A DNA stretch of 64,000 bases, taken from the NCBI GenBank assembly GCA_038323375.1, contig JBBQGV010000011.1, forward strand, positions 1 to 64,000, in the 5' to 3' direction. The notes beneath the pieces were generated by a model. It saw only the letters and a program-made list of their open reading frames with translations, searched no databases and was not told where the DNA came from. This document shows, piece after piece, positions 25,144-32,814 of the stretch; within the stretch, counting starts at the first letter, position 1; every line of letters starts with the position of its first letter. The stretch is from JABWAJ01 sp038323375 (GTDB lineage Bacteria > Bacteroidota > Bacteroidia > Chitinophagales > Saprospiraceae). The translations under genes and the position numbers were made by a program.

Positions 25144-25208
25144 CATTTCATTCAAATAATTGCTTTTCAGCACAAAAAGCCCTTCGGTAATGCTCCGAAG
25201 GGCTTTTT
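25047..25208 (+). promoter_or_regulatory. Cysteine-responsive transcription attenuator
   Basis: Three competing pairings are visible. (1) GACCAATATT (25047-25056) with AATATTGGTC (25130-25139), enclosing the Cys codons. (2) Antiterminator: TACCGAAG (25099-25106) with CTTCGGTA (25182-25189), perfect 8 bp. (3) Terminator 25174-25208, which uses the same CTTCGG. A ribosome stalled at 25069-25086 would leave 25099-25106 free, form pairing 2 and block the terminator. A ribosome that reads on to the stop at 25143 covers it and lets the terminator form. The predicted logic is cysteine shortage on, sufficiency off. Confidence 0.8.
25174..25208 (+). terminator. Attenuator terminator before cysH
   Basis: AAAAAGCCCTTCGG - taatgct - CCGAAGGGCTTTTT: a perfect 14-bp stem with a T-run, 33 bases before the cysH ATG and 30 bases after the leader stop. 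As nothing else ends here, its role is to stop transcripts before the operon. Confidence 0.93.
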
Positions 25209-25240
25209 GTTTTTTATCCCATTCTCATCCTTTAGCGCTT

Positions 25241-25972
25241 ATGCAATTTTCTGAACATACGCTCCAAGATTTAGCAACAAGCCTGCGGGGTCGGCAGAAC
25301 CGAAGTCCTCTGGAAGACTTACTGCTGCTGGCGGAAAAATTTCCTGACGGCGCTGTTTTTTCAACCAGTTTCGGCATCGAAGACCAGCTCATCACCCACC
25401 TGATTTTCAAAAATGACCTGCCGATCCGCATTTTTACCTTAGATACCGGCCGAAATTTTCAGGAAACCTACGCCACCTGGTCGCGCACCCTTGAACGCTA
25501 TGGAAAACCAATTGAAACCTACTTCCCACAGCACGCCGCCATCCAAAACCTGCTCACAACCAAAGGCCCCAACAGCTTTTACCAATCTGTCGAAAATCGC
25601 AAAGAATGCTGCTATATCCGCAAGGTAGAGCCGCTTCGCCGCGCCTTGGAAGGACAGCAACTCTGGATCACCGGCATCCGCGCCGAACAATCGCCCAACC
25701 GCCAGCACATGTCCGACCTGGAATGGGACGACACCCATCAACTCATGAAATTTCATCCACTTTTCCACTGGAGCTTTGAGGACGTGCGCGCTTATGTTCG
25801 CAAGCACGGCATTCCATACAACCCGCTGCACGACAAAGGTTTTGTCAGCATCGGCTGCGTGCCCTGCACCCGTGCTATCCGGGAAGGGGAGGATTTTCGG
25901 GCAGGCCGTTGGTGGTGGGAAGATGCTTCGAAAAAAGAATGTGGGCTGCACGCGCACGTCGTTCAGGAATAA
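25241..25972 (+). CDS. cysH: Adenylyl-sulfate (APS) reductase, iron-sulfur type
   Basis: 243 residues from ATG 25241; an in-frame start at 25160 would run through the terminator hairpin. Reduces APS to sulfite with thioredoxin. Motifs: PP-loop-like AVFSTSFGIEDQLITHL, LDTGRNFQETY, the cluster cysteines KECCYIRKVEPL and GCVPCTR ([4Fe-4S], marking APS rather than PAPS reductases), and the C-terminal catalytic Cys in KKECGLH. This fits the absence of an APS kinase (cysC) in the operon. First structural gene of the sulfur operon, under the attenuator. Confidence 0.96.
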   Translation: MQFSEHTLQDLATSLRGRQNRSPLEDLLLLAEKFPDGAVFSTSFGIEDQLITHLIFKNDLPIRIFTLDTGRNFQETYATWSRTLERYGKPIETYFPQHAAIQNLLTTKGPNSFYQSVENRKECCYIRKVEPLRRALEGQQLWITGIRAEQSPNRQHMSDLEWDDTHQLMKFHPLFHWSFEDVRAYVRKHGIPYNPLHDKGFVSIGCVPCTRAIREGEDFRAGRWWWEDASKKECGLHAHVVQE

Positions 25973-26008
25973 TCCATTGGTTTTCAAAAAAATAAAACAC
26001 AATATTCC

Positions 26009-26917
26009 ATGTCAACGCACTTCGATTATCTCGATCACTTAGAGGCCCAGGCCATTCATATCCTTCGGGAAGTGGCCGGACAATTTGAACGCCCAGCGCT
26101 TTTGTTCTCCGGCGGAAAGGATTCGATTACCTTAGTTCACCTGGCGCTGAAGGCTTTTCGACCGGGCAAATTGCCTTTCCCATTGGTGCATATTGACACG
26201 GGTCACAATTTCCCCGAGGTTATCCAATTTCGAGACGAACTGGCTGCCCGTTTCGGAGAGCAATTGATCGTGCGCAGGGTGGAAGACACGATTCGCCGGC
26301 AGGGGCTGAAAGATGGTTTTGGTAAATACCCAAGCCGGAATGCGTTGCAAACCTATACGTTGCTGGAAGTGATTGAAGAATTTGAGTTTGACGCCTGCAT
26401 TGGCGGCGCACGGCGCGATGAAGAAAAAGCGCGGGCCAAAGAACGCATTTTTAGCGTGCGCGATGAATTTGGCCAGTGGGATCCCAAGCGGCAGCGCCCC
26501 GAACTCTGGGACATTTACAACGGCAGCATCCGGAAAGGCGAAAACGTGCGCGTTTTCCCGATTTCCAACTGGACGGAACTTGACGTGTGGAGCTATATCC
26601 AGCAGGAAAACATCGCGCTGCCTGAAATCTATTTTTCCCATCGCCGCAATTGTGTGGTCACGCCAGCCGGGCAATTGTTGGCCATTACCGAACACATCCG
26701 CTTAGATCCGGAAGATGAAATTGCGGTACGCGACGTCCGTTTCCGCACGGTTGGCGACGCCACCTGCACCGCCGCAGTGGAAAGCCCGGCCACCACAGTA
26801 GAAGACATCATTCAGGAAATATTAATTGCAAAAATATCCGAGCGTGGCGCTACCCGCCTCGACGACCGCCTTTCCGAGGCCGCGATGGAAGACCGCAAAA
26901 AAAATGGCTATTTCTAA
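26009..26917 (+). CDS. cysD: Sulfate adenylyltransferase subunit 2
   Basis: 302 residues. With CysN makes APS from ATP and sulfate. PP-loop LLFSGGKDSITLVHLALKAF, then PLVHIDTGHNFPEVIQFRD, GGARRDEEKARAKERIFS, FPISNWTELDVWSYI and the C-terminal MEDRKKNGYF that is typical of CysD. It follows cysH by 36 bases. Its TAA stop is part of the target duplication of a MITE inserted between cysD and cysN. Confidence 0.97.
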   Translation: MSTHFDYLDHLEAQAIHILREVAGQFERPALLFSGGKDSITLVHLALKAFRPGKLPFPLVHIDTGHNFPEVIQFRDELAARFGEQLIVRRVEDTIRRQGLKDGFGKYPSRNALQTYTLLEVIEEFEFDACIGGARRDEEKARAKERIFSVRDEFGQWDPKRQRPELWDIYNGSIRKGENVRVFPISNWTELDVWSYIQQENIALPEIYFSHRRNCVVTPAGQLLAITEHIRLDPEDEIAVRDVRFRTVGDATCTAAVESPATTVEDIIQEILIAKISERGATRLDDRLSEAAMEDRKKNGYF

Positions 26918-26918
26918 G

Positions 26919-27061
26919 GGTCGCTTTCTCCGGGCAAGGCATTTTGATTATAACCAAGGCGGGGAATCCCGACCTTAGCCATAGCTAAGGGAGGCGGTTC
27001 CCCAACGCAGGGTAGGAGCAAAAGCCTCCTGGAAAAGTGGACAGTTATTATTTCAGCGACC
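26919..27061. mobile_element. MITE family A, copy 1, between cysD and cysN
   Basis: 143 bp bounded by GGTCGC on the left and TTTCAGCGACC on the right, flanked on both sides by CTAAG (26914-26918, 27062-27066). The body contains ACCTTAGCCATAGCTAAGG and AAGTGGACAGTTATTATTTC, shared with 40429-40590. Compared with that copy it lacks 18 bases near the left end, between two GTCGCT copies. No ORF. It separates the two ATP-sulfurylase subunit genes. Confidence 0.88.
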
Positions 27062-27115
27062 CTAAGCGCTTGTTCGGAAGGATTTAAAACAAAAATGAAT
27101 TGCAAATAATTGACC

Positions 27116-28378
27116 ATGAATATTTTAAAATTTATAACCGCCGGCAGTGTTGATGATGGAAAAAGTACCCTCATTGGCCGCCTGCTGTTTGATTCCAACG
27201 CAGTATCGCACGACGTTTTAGAAACGCTGGAGCGCCAGAGCCGCAACAAAGCAGATGGCGAGCTCGACCTGTCGTTGCTCACCGATGGCCTGCGCGCAGA
27301 ACGCGAACAGGGCATTACCATTGATGTGGCTTACAAATACTTTAGCACAGCGCGCCGGAAATTCATCATCGCCGATGCGCCCGGCCACGTGCAGTACACT
27401 CGCAATATGGTTACCGGTGCCTCCAATGCCGATCTGGCGATCATCCTCGTGGATGCGCGGCAAGGAGTTGTGGAACAAACCCACCGGCACAGCTTAGTCG
27501 CTTCTCTGATGGGCATTCCCCGAATTGTGCTGGCAATCAATAAATTAGACCTCGTTGAATACAGCGAGGAGCGCTTTTACAAAATTGCAGCAGCCTATCA
27601 AACATTGGCTGAAAAACTGAACCTGCGCAACATCACCTTCATCCCCATCAGCGCGCTGGCTGGCGATAATGTAGTACTGCCTTCGGCCAACATGCTCTGG
27701 TACCTCGGGCCTACCTTGCTGGAACACCTTGAAACGGTAGAAATCGAACCGGAAGCGGATCACGACGCGCCCCGTTTTCAGGTGCAATACGTCATCCGTC
27801 CCAAATCGAGCGAATGGCACGATTACCGGGGCTATGCGGGAAGCCTGCGCAGTGGTGTTTTTCGCCGGGGCGACCGGGTGGTCGTGTTGCCTGCCGGGAT
27901 CGAAACGGAAATTGTAGCCATTGAGGTCAATCAGGTACAAGTTGAGGAAGCTTTTGCCCCGCAACCTTTGGTGCTGCACCTTGCCCATGACATTGACGTT
28001 TCGCGGGGGGATACCATCGCCCGCGCCGATGCCCAGCCTGCTGTTGCTCAGGATTTGGAAGCAACCCTGTGCTGGATGAGCGAACGCCCGCTACAGCCCG
28101 GCGACAAGTTGCTGTTGCGGCAAAATTCAGCCACGGTCAAAGCCATCGTCAAGTCCATTGAATACCGCATAGATGTACACACGTTCAACCACCTTCCGGA
28201 CGACAAACTGCAACTCAACGACATCGGGCTGGTGCGCCTTCGCACGGCACAACCTTTGGTTTTTGATACCTACAAGCAAAACCGGCACAGCGGCGGCTTC
28301 ATTCTGGTGAATGAAAACACCTATGATACCGTGGCGGCAGGAATGCTGGAATATACAACAGAACTCCAGTTCGGTTGA
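27116..28378 (+). CDS. cysN: Sulfate adenylyltransferase subunit 1 (GTPase)
   Basis: 420 residues from ATG 27116 (an in-frame TTG at 27110 is less likely). EF-Tu-like GTPase that drives the CysD reaction: G1 GSVDDGKSTLIGRLLFD, G2 REQGITIDVAYKYF, G3 DAPGHVQYTRNMVTGAS, G4 NKLDLV, G5 SALAGDNV. It lacks the C-terminal APS kinase domain of NodQ-type fusions. The last residues (EYTTELQFG) are encoded by a palindromic repeat (GAACTCCAGTTCGG), so the repeat has extended the C-terminus by a few codons. Confidence 0.97.
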   Translation: MNILKFITAGSVDDGKSTLIGRLLFDSNAVSHDVLETLERQSRNKADGELDLSLLTDGLRAEREQGITIDVAYKYFSTARRKFIIADAPGHVQYTRNMVTGASNADLAIILVDARQGVVEQTHRHSLVASLMGIPRIVLAINKLDLVEYSEERFYKIAAAYQTLAEKLNLRNITFIPISALAGDNVVLPSANMLWYLGPTLLEHLETVEIEPEADHDAPRFQVQYVIRPKSSEWHDYRGYAGSLRSGVFRRGDRVVVLPAGIETEIVAIEVNQVQVEEAFAPQPLVLHLAHDIDVSRGDTIARADAQPAVAQDLEATLCWMSERPLQPGDKLLLRQNSATVKAIVKSIEYRIDVHTFNHLPDDKLQLNDIGLVRLRTAQPLVFDTYKQNRHSGGFILVNENTYDTVAAGMLEYTTELQFG

Positions 28379-28415
28379 TGTGTCGCGTACCGCCGAACTC
28401 CAGTTCGGCGGGTAC
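28361..28415. repeat. Tandem GAACTCCAGTTCGG palindromes at the cysN 3' end
   Basis: GAACTCCAGTTCGG occurs at 28361, inside the end of cysN, and again at 28394 within the longer palindrome GTACCGCCGAACT-cc-AGTTCGGCGGGTAC (28387-28415). REP-like; it may also act as an RNA-stabilising or terminating hairpin in the operon. Confidence 0.75.
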
Positions 28416-28478
28416 GACCAGACTTCGATTCTGTTGAATAATAAATCAAAAGATTAACCCACAACAACAAAATAAATC

Positions 28479-29273
28479 ATGAATCATCAAATACCTGCTT
28501 CCCTGTTCGATCCTTGCAAACGCCCGGAACTGATTCTTATCGGTGCCGGAATCGGCGACCCCGAATTGCTGACCATCAAAGGGCTGAAAGCGTTGCAACA
28601 AGCCGACGTCGTACTCTACGATGCGCTGGTGAACGAAGCATTGCTGCAACACGCACCCGCCGACGCCATCCGCATTTATGTTGGGAAACGGCGCGGCAAA
28701 AAATCCCATACCCAGCCGGAAATCAATGAACTGATTGTAGACTGTGCGCGGGCTTTTGGAAAAGTTGTGCGCCTGAAAGGGGGTGACCCTTTTGTGTTCG
28801 GAAGGGGGATGGAAGAGCTGCAATACGCACAGGAACAGGGCCTTGACGTGTCTTATATTCCCGGCGTTTCGAGCGCCATTGCAGCCCCCGGTCTGGCAGG
28901 CATTGCGGTGACCCTGCGCGGAGCCAGTCGTGGTTTTTGGGTATTGACCGCCACGACGGATACCGGAGAACTAAACCCGGAAATATATGAAGTCGCCCGC
29001 ACCAACGCGACGGCGGTCGTCCTGATGGGACTTGCCAAACTCCCCGAAATCGCACAGGCATTCGCGCAAAGCGGCAAACAGGAACTTCCGGTCGCCATCA
29101 TTCAAAATGCTTCTTTGCCCCAACAGCGAATGCTGGTTGGCCGTGTTTCGGACATTGCCGGAAAGGCGGCGCTTTCGGGCATTGGCAGTCCTGCAGTGAT
29201 TGTTGTGGGGGAAGTGGTCGGCCGGTTGTTAAAGGGGCGAGGGGCAAGTTTGCAAGGAGCAAGTTTGATATAG
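28479..29273 (+). CDS. cobA: Uroporphyrinogen-III C-methyltransferase
   Basis: 264 residues. Methylates uroporphyrinogen III twice with SAM to precorrin-2 for siroheme. Motifs: LILIGAGIGDPELLTIKGL, DVVLYDALV, RLKGGDPFVFGRGMEEL, YIPGVSSAIAAPGLAGI, AVVLMGLAKL and PVAIIQNASLPQQR. In this operon it feeds the CysG half of the fusion protein and so CysI, which uses siroheme. The last ~11 residues (RGASLQGASLI) are encoded by GCAAGTTTG word repeats, an extension outside the conserved fold. Confidence 0.96.
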   Translation: MNHQIPASLFDPCKRPELILIGAGIGDPELLTIKGLKALQQADVVLYDALVNEALLQHAPADAIRIYVGKRRGKKSHTQPEINELIVDCARAFGKVVRLKGGDPFVFGRGMEELQYAQEQGLDVSYIPGVSSAIAAPGLAGIAVTLRGASRGFWVLTATTDTGELNPEIYEVARTNATAVVLMGLAKLPEIAQAFAQSGKQELPVAIIQNASLPQQRMLVGRVSDIAGKAALSGIGSPAVIVVGEVVGRLLKGRGASLQGASLI

Positions 29274-29301
29274 AACTTATTGACCATAAAACATTTACAC
29301 C

Positions 29302-31107
29302 ATGACCAAGATCGCAACGGCGCCGATTGGCCGGTTTGATGAAGCTCTCTTAAAAAAGCTGAGTTCGGAGCACTCGGCTGAGCAACAGCTTTGGCTCAGC
29401 GGTTTTTTGTATGGCTTGGCCACCGCCGGTCAACCCGAGGCCGTCATCGCTCCGGCGCAGCAGGCGCATGTGCAGGCACCGAAAGTTCAGCTATTGTATG
29501 GCTCTCAGACCGGCAATAGCAAAAAAGTAGCCCAAAAGGCGGCTGCGCTGATCGGCGAACAAGGCTGGGACGTTACGGTAACGGATCTTGCCGATTACGC
29601 GGTCAAAAACCTGAAGACCGCTCAAATCGCATTGTTTGTGGTCAGTACACAGGGAGAAGGCACGCCGCCAACCGCTGCGGAATCCTTTTACGAATGGCTG
29701 CACAGTGCGCGGGTGCCGAAACTTCCCGACCTTCAGTTTGCGGTATGCAGTCTGGGCGACAGCAGCTACCTGAAGTTTTGCCAAACGGGCAAAGACTTCG
29801 ACGCCCGGCTGGAGGCTTTAGGTGCCAACCGTCTTACTCCGCGCATTGATTGCGATTTGGAATATGAAGAAATGGCTGAACAATGGGCGGCTACGGTCGT
29901 GAGTCGCCTGAAAACGGTGGCCGGGGCGCAACCTGCTGCGGTGTTGAAAGAACAGTTGCCAAAGCCAGCCTACGTGGCGGGATTCAACCGGAAAAACCCG
30001 TATCACGCGCCGGTGCTGGAAAAAATTCGGCTCAACGGGCGGGGCTCAGCCAAAGAAACGTACCATATTGAGCTTGGACTGGAAGGCTCGGGACTGGTTT
30101 ATGAGCCTGGAGATTCGCTGGGCATTCTGGCGCACAATTCGGATCGGCTGGTAGAACAGGTGCTGGCTGCGGCCAAATTTTCGGGTGCCGAACAGGTTGA
30201 ATATGCCGGGAAAGCGGCTAGCTTAGCAAGTATTTTAAAAACCCACAAAGAGCTGTCAGTTCTGAACCGCAACGTTTTAGATCAGTATGCAGAGAAGGCG
30301 GGTCATGAAAACCTCAAAGCGATCACGACAGACCATGAGCGGTTGAAAAAATACCTCTGGGGACGTAATGCCGGGGATTTATTGCGGGAATTCCCTGCCA
30401 CGCTGACCCCGCAGCAATTGACGGATATCCTGCGCAACATCGCACCACGCCTGTATTCCATTGCTTCCAGCTTAGCGGCACATCCGGATGAAGTTCACCT
30501 CACGGTATCGGCGCTGCGTTACGAATTTGGAAGAACCAACCGCGAGGGCCTGGCTTCCACCTTCCTTGCTGATCGGGTGGATGTTGGAGATCATGTCGAG
30601 GTTTTTGTAGAGCGCAATGAATATTTCAAACTCCCTGCCGACGACAGCGCCGACATCATTATGGTCGGGCCTGGCACTGGCGTTGCGCCGTTCCGGGCAT
30701 TTGTGGAGGAGCGGAATGAATTGCGGGATTCCGGTTCGCCGAAGCAAGGCAGGAACTGGTTGTTTTTTGGAAATCCAAACTTCACAACCGATTTTCTATA
30801 CCAGCGGGAGTGGCTGCAATACCTGAAAACCGGTGCGCTCGACCGCTTAGATGTGGCTTTTTCGCGCGATCAGCAGGAAAAAATATACGTGCAGCACCGC
30901 CTGCTGGAAAAAGGGCGGCAATTGTTCGAGCGCATCGAAAACGGGGCATACTGCTATGTTTGCGGCGATAAAAACCGCATGGCCGCAGATGTGCAACAGG
31001 CTTTTCTTCAAATCATTGCACGGGAAAGCGGTAAAGGCGAGGCTTTTGCGGCAGAATACCTGAGCAATTTGAAAAAACAACGGCGGTATTTGGAGGATGT
31101 GTATTAA
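29302..31107 (+). CDS. cysJ: Sulfite reductase flavoprotein subunit
   Basis: 601 residues, normal for CysJ. Passes electrons from NADPH through FAD and FMN to CysI. Order: N-terminal helix, flavodoxin domain (LLYGSQTGNSKKVA, STQGEGTPPTAAESFYEWL, SLGDSSYLKFC), connecting domain, FAD-binding (APRLYSIASSLAAHPDEVHLT with RxYS), NADP-binding (MVGPGTGVAPFRAFVEER, LFFGNPNFTTDFLYQ, YVCGDKNRMAADVQQ) and the C-terminal LKKQRRYLEDVY. It follows cobA by 28 bases. Confidence 0.97.
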   Translation: MTKIATAPIGRFDEALLKKLSSEHSAEQQLWLSGFLYGLATAGQPEAVIAPAQQAHVQAPKVQLLYGSQTGNSKKVAQKAAALIGEQGWDVTVTDLADYAVKNLKTAQIALFVVSTQGEGTPPTAAESFYEWLHSARVPKLPDLQFAVCSLGDSSYLKFCQTGKDFDARLEALGANRLTPRIDCDLEYEEMAEQWAATVVSRLKTVAGAQPAAVLKEQLPKPAYVAGFNRKNPYHAPVLEKIRLNGRGSAKETYHIELGLEGSGLVYEPGDSLGILAHNSDRLVEQVLAAAKFSGAEQVEYAGKAASLASILKTHKELSVLNRNVLDQYAEKAGHENLKAITTDHERLKKYLWGRNAGDLLREFPATLTPQQLTDILRNIAPRLYSIASSLAAHPDEVHLTVSALRYEFGRTNREGLASTFLADRVDVGDHVEVFVERNEYFKLPADDSADIIMVGPGTGVAPFRAFVEERNELRDSGSPKQGRNWLFFGNPNFTTDFLYQREWLQYLKTGALDRLDVAFSRDQQEKIYVQHRLLEKGRQLFERIENGAYCYVCGDKNRMAADVQQAFLQIIARESGKGEAFAAEYLSNLKKQRRYLEDVY

Positions 31108-31147
31108 GGAAAAGGGACTGCAAAACTTGTCCCGTACAACGGACAAA

Positions 31148-31186
31148 CGCTGTGAGACTCCCTTTAACTCTGTGAAACCTCGTGTA
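31148..31186. repeat. Partial palindrome C (half unit)
   Basis: ACGCTGTGAGACTCCCTTTA then ACTCTGTGAAACC matches one arm of palindrome C seen complete at 14171, 40613 and 63459. Just before it, TTGTCC...GGACAA forms a small stem. Lies 40 bases after cysJ. Confidence 0.6.
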
Positions 31187-31224
31187 ATTTTATGAGCTTG
31201 TTCGGAAATTCGAGACAACCTGAA

Positions 31225-31451
31225 TAGACTTGTTGCGACGGGATCATCGCGGGTCTAAAATGGCTCTTTTTCACCCACTCTTCGCCTTTTTTCGGTCACG
31301 TAGCTGGGCTATGTTCCCTCAAAAAGCCTTTGACTGGATGACTGAGCGATCCCGAAGGGGGAATGCCCAGTGGGTATTCAAGTGAAGGAATGCGCCAGCA
31401 GTGTGTAGTAGCTCATTTTTCCCACCACGCTGCCCCATCGCAACAAGTCTA
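31225..31451. mobile_element. MITE-like element upstream of chrA
   Basis: 227 bp bounded by TAGACTTGTTGCGAC and its inverted partner ATCGCAACAAGTCTA (14 of 15 match). The interior has no ORF but contains CGGTCACGTAGCTGGGCTAT, close to the core of the element at 10339-10503. It ends 13 bases before the chrA ATG, so the chrA ribosome-binding region lies at its edge and may depend on it. Confidence 0.75.
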
Positions 31452-31464
31452 ATATCAAAAACGC

Positions 31465-32784
31465 ATGAAAGATCACTTGCCTCCCACCGCACCCACTTTC
31501 CGTGAAGCCTTCTGGTTCTGGCTTCGACTGGGGTTCATCAGCTTCGGCGGGCCGGCAGGGCAGATTGCGATCATGCACGATTTTTTGGTGGATAAAAAGC
31601 GCTGGATCAGCAATTCTAAATTCCTGCATGCGCTGAACTATTGCATGTTACTGCCCGGACCGGAAGCGCAGCAATTGGCAACCTACACCGGTTGGATGCT
31701 GCACGGCACGAAAGGCGGACTGGCGGCGGGCATCCTTTTTGTTTTGCCTTCGGCTATCCTTTTGTGGGGGTTGAGCCTGTTATACGTTACCTACGGGCAA
31801 ATTCCGGCAGTACAATCGGTATTTGTTTTTCTAAAACCAGCTGTGGTGGCCATTGTGCTTGGAGCAATCTTTAAAATTGGAAAAAAATCCCTGCAAACCC
31901 CCTTGCATTATGGGGTAGCTGCGGCCGCTTTTGTAGCGATTTATTTTTTGAAAGTGCCTTTTCCAATCCTGATTTTCGGCTCTGTTTTGTTCGGGTTGGC
32001 GGTCGTTTATCTGACTCCATCCCAACGGACAGGAAATACCAGCTCCGGAAATTTACAAGATCAGGAAGAAGCCGCTTACCTCATCAACCGGGATACCGTT
32101 GTGCCGGGCAGCCGATTTTCGGCAGCGCGCTTAACACGGCAAATTGGACTTGGCTTTTTACTTGGGGTATTGCCCTTAATCCTGTTCGGCGCTTTTGCGA
32201 CTGATTTTGATTTTTGGAAAAAACTCTCCCTGTTTTTCACGCAGGCGGCCTTTGTTACTTTTGGCGGCGCTTATGCGGTGCTGCCCTATGTGGCGCAGGT
32301 TAGCGTGGAGCAATTCGGCTGGCTTACGAATCTTGAAATGCTTGACGGCCTGGCTTTGGGCGAAACTACGCCCGGTCCGCTCATCATCGTGCTGGCATTT
32401 GTAGGCTTCATGGCTGGCCACACTAATTCTGGCGGTTCGCTTCTTGTAGCTTCGATGGCTTTAGTAACGACCGTTTATTATACTTTTTTGCCTTCCTTCC
32501 TCTTCATTTTTGCTGGCGCCCCCCTTATTGAACGGACGCAGGCCAGTCCGGTCATAAAATCGGTTTTACAGTTTACCACAGCTACTGTGGCCGGCGTCAT
32601 TTTGAGTTTGTGTCTGTACCTGGGGCAGGCGGTGATCGCGCCGGAATGGCCAAAAATTCAGGGAATACCGCTTGCGTGGATCCTGATATCTTTAGCTGCG
32701 CTTCAATATTTCAAAATTAACATGGTGGTTTGGATCGGCATCAGCGCCGTTGCCGGATTGCTGCTGAACCTTACTGGTTTATAA
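31465..32784 (+). CDS. chrA: CHR-family oxyanion (chromate) transporter, two-domain type
   Basis: 439 residues with two homologous halves: FWLRLGFISFGGPAGQIAIMHDF with LPGPEAQQLATYTGW in the first, FFTQAAFVTFGGAYAVLPYV with ALGETTPGPLIIVLAFVGFM in the second. About 10-12 membrane helices. CHR proteins export chromate, a sulfate analogue. Here the gene lies between cysJ and cysI, 30 bases before the latter, and no sulfate importer (CysPUWA, SulP) is present. It may therefore carry sulfate or protect the pathway from chromate. The symbol follows the family; the substrate is inference. Confidence 0.88.
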   Translation: MKDHLPPTAPTFREAFWFWLRLGFISFGGPAGQIAIMHDFLVDKKRWISNSKFLHALNYCMLLPGPEAQQLATYTGWMLHGTKGGLAAGILFVLPSAILLWGLSLLYVTYGQIPAVQSVFVFLKPAVVAIVLGAIFKIGKKSLQTPLHYGVAAAAFVAIYFLKVPFPILIFGSVLFGLAVVYLTPSQRTGNTSSGNLQDQEEAAYLINRDTVVPGSRFSAARLTRQIGLGFLLGVLPLILFGAFATDFDFWKKLSLFFTQAAFVTFGGAYAVLPYVAQVSVEQFGWLTNLEMLDGLALGETTPGPLIIVLAFVGFMAGHTNSGGSLLVASMALVTTVYYTFLPSFLFIFAGAPLIERTQASPVIKSVLQFTTATVAGVILSLCLYLGQAVIAPEWPKIQGIPLAWILISLAALQYFKINMVVWIGISAVAGLLLNLTGL

Positions 32785-32814
32785 AATCCGTAAAGTTTGC
32801 CAAACAAAAAGAAC

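Noticed and set aside
26132..26695. 187-codon minus-strand open frame (and a similar one at 25439-26002)
   Set aside because: Antisense of cysD and cysH, no recognisable features.
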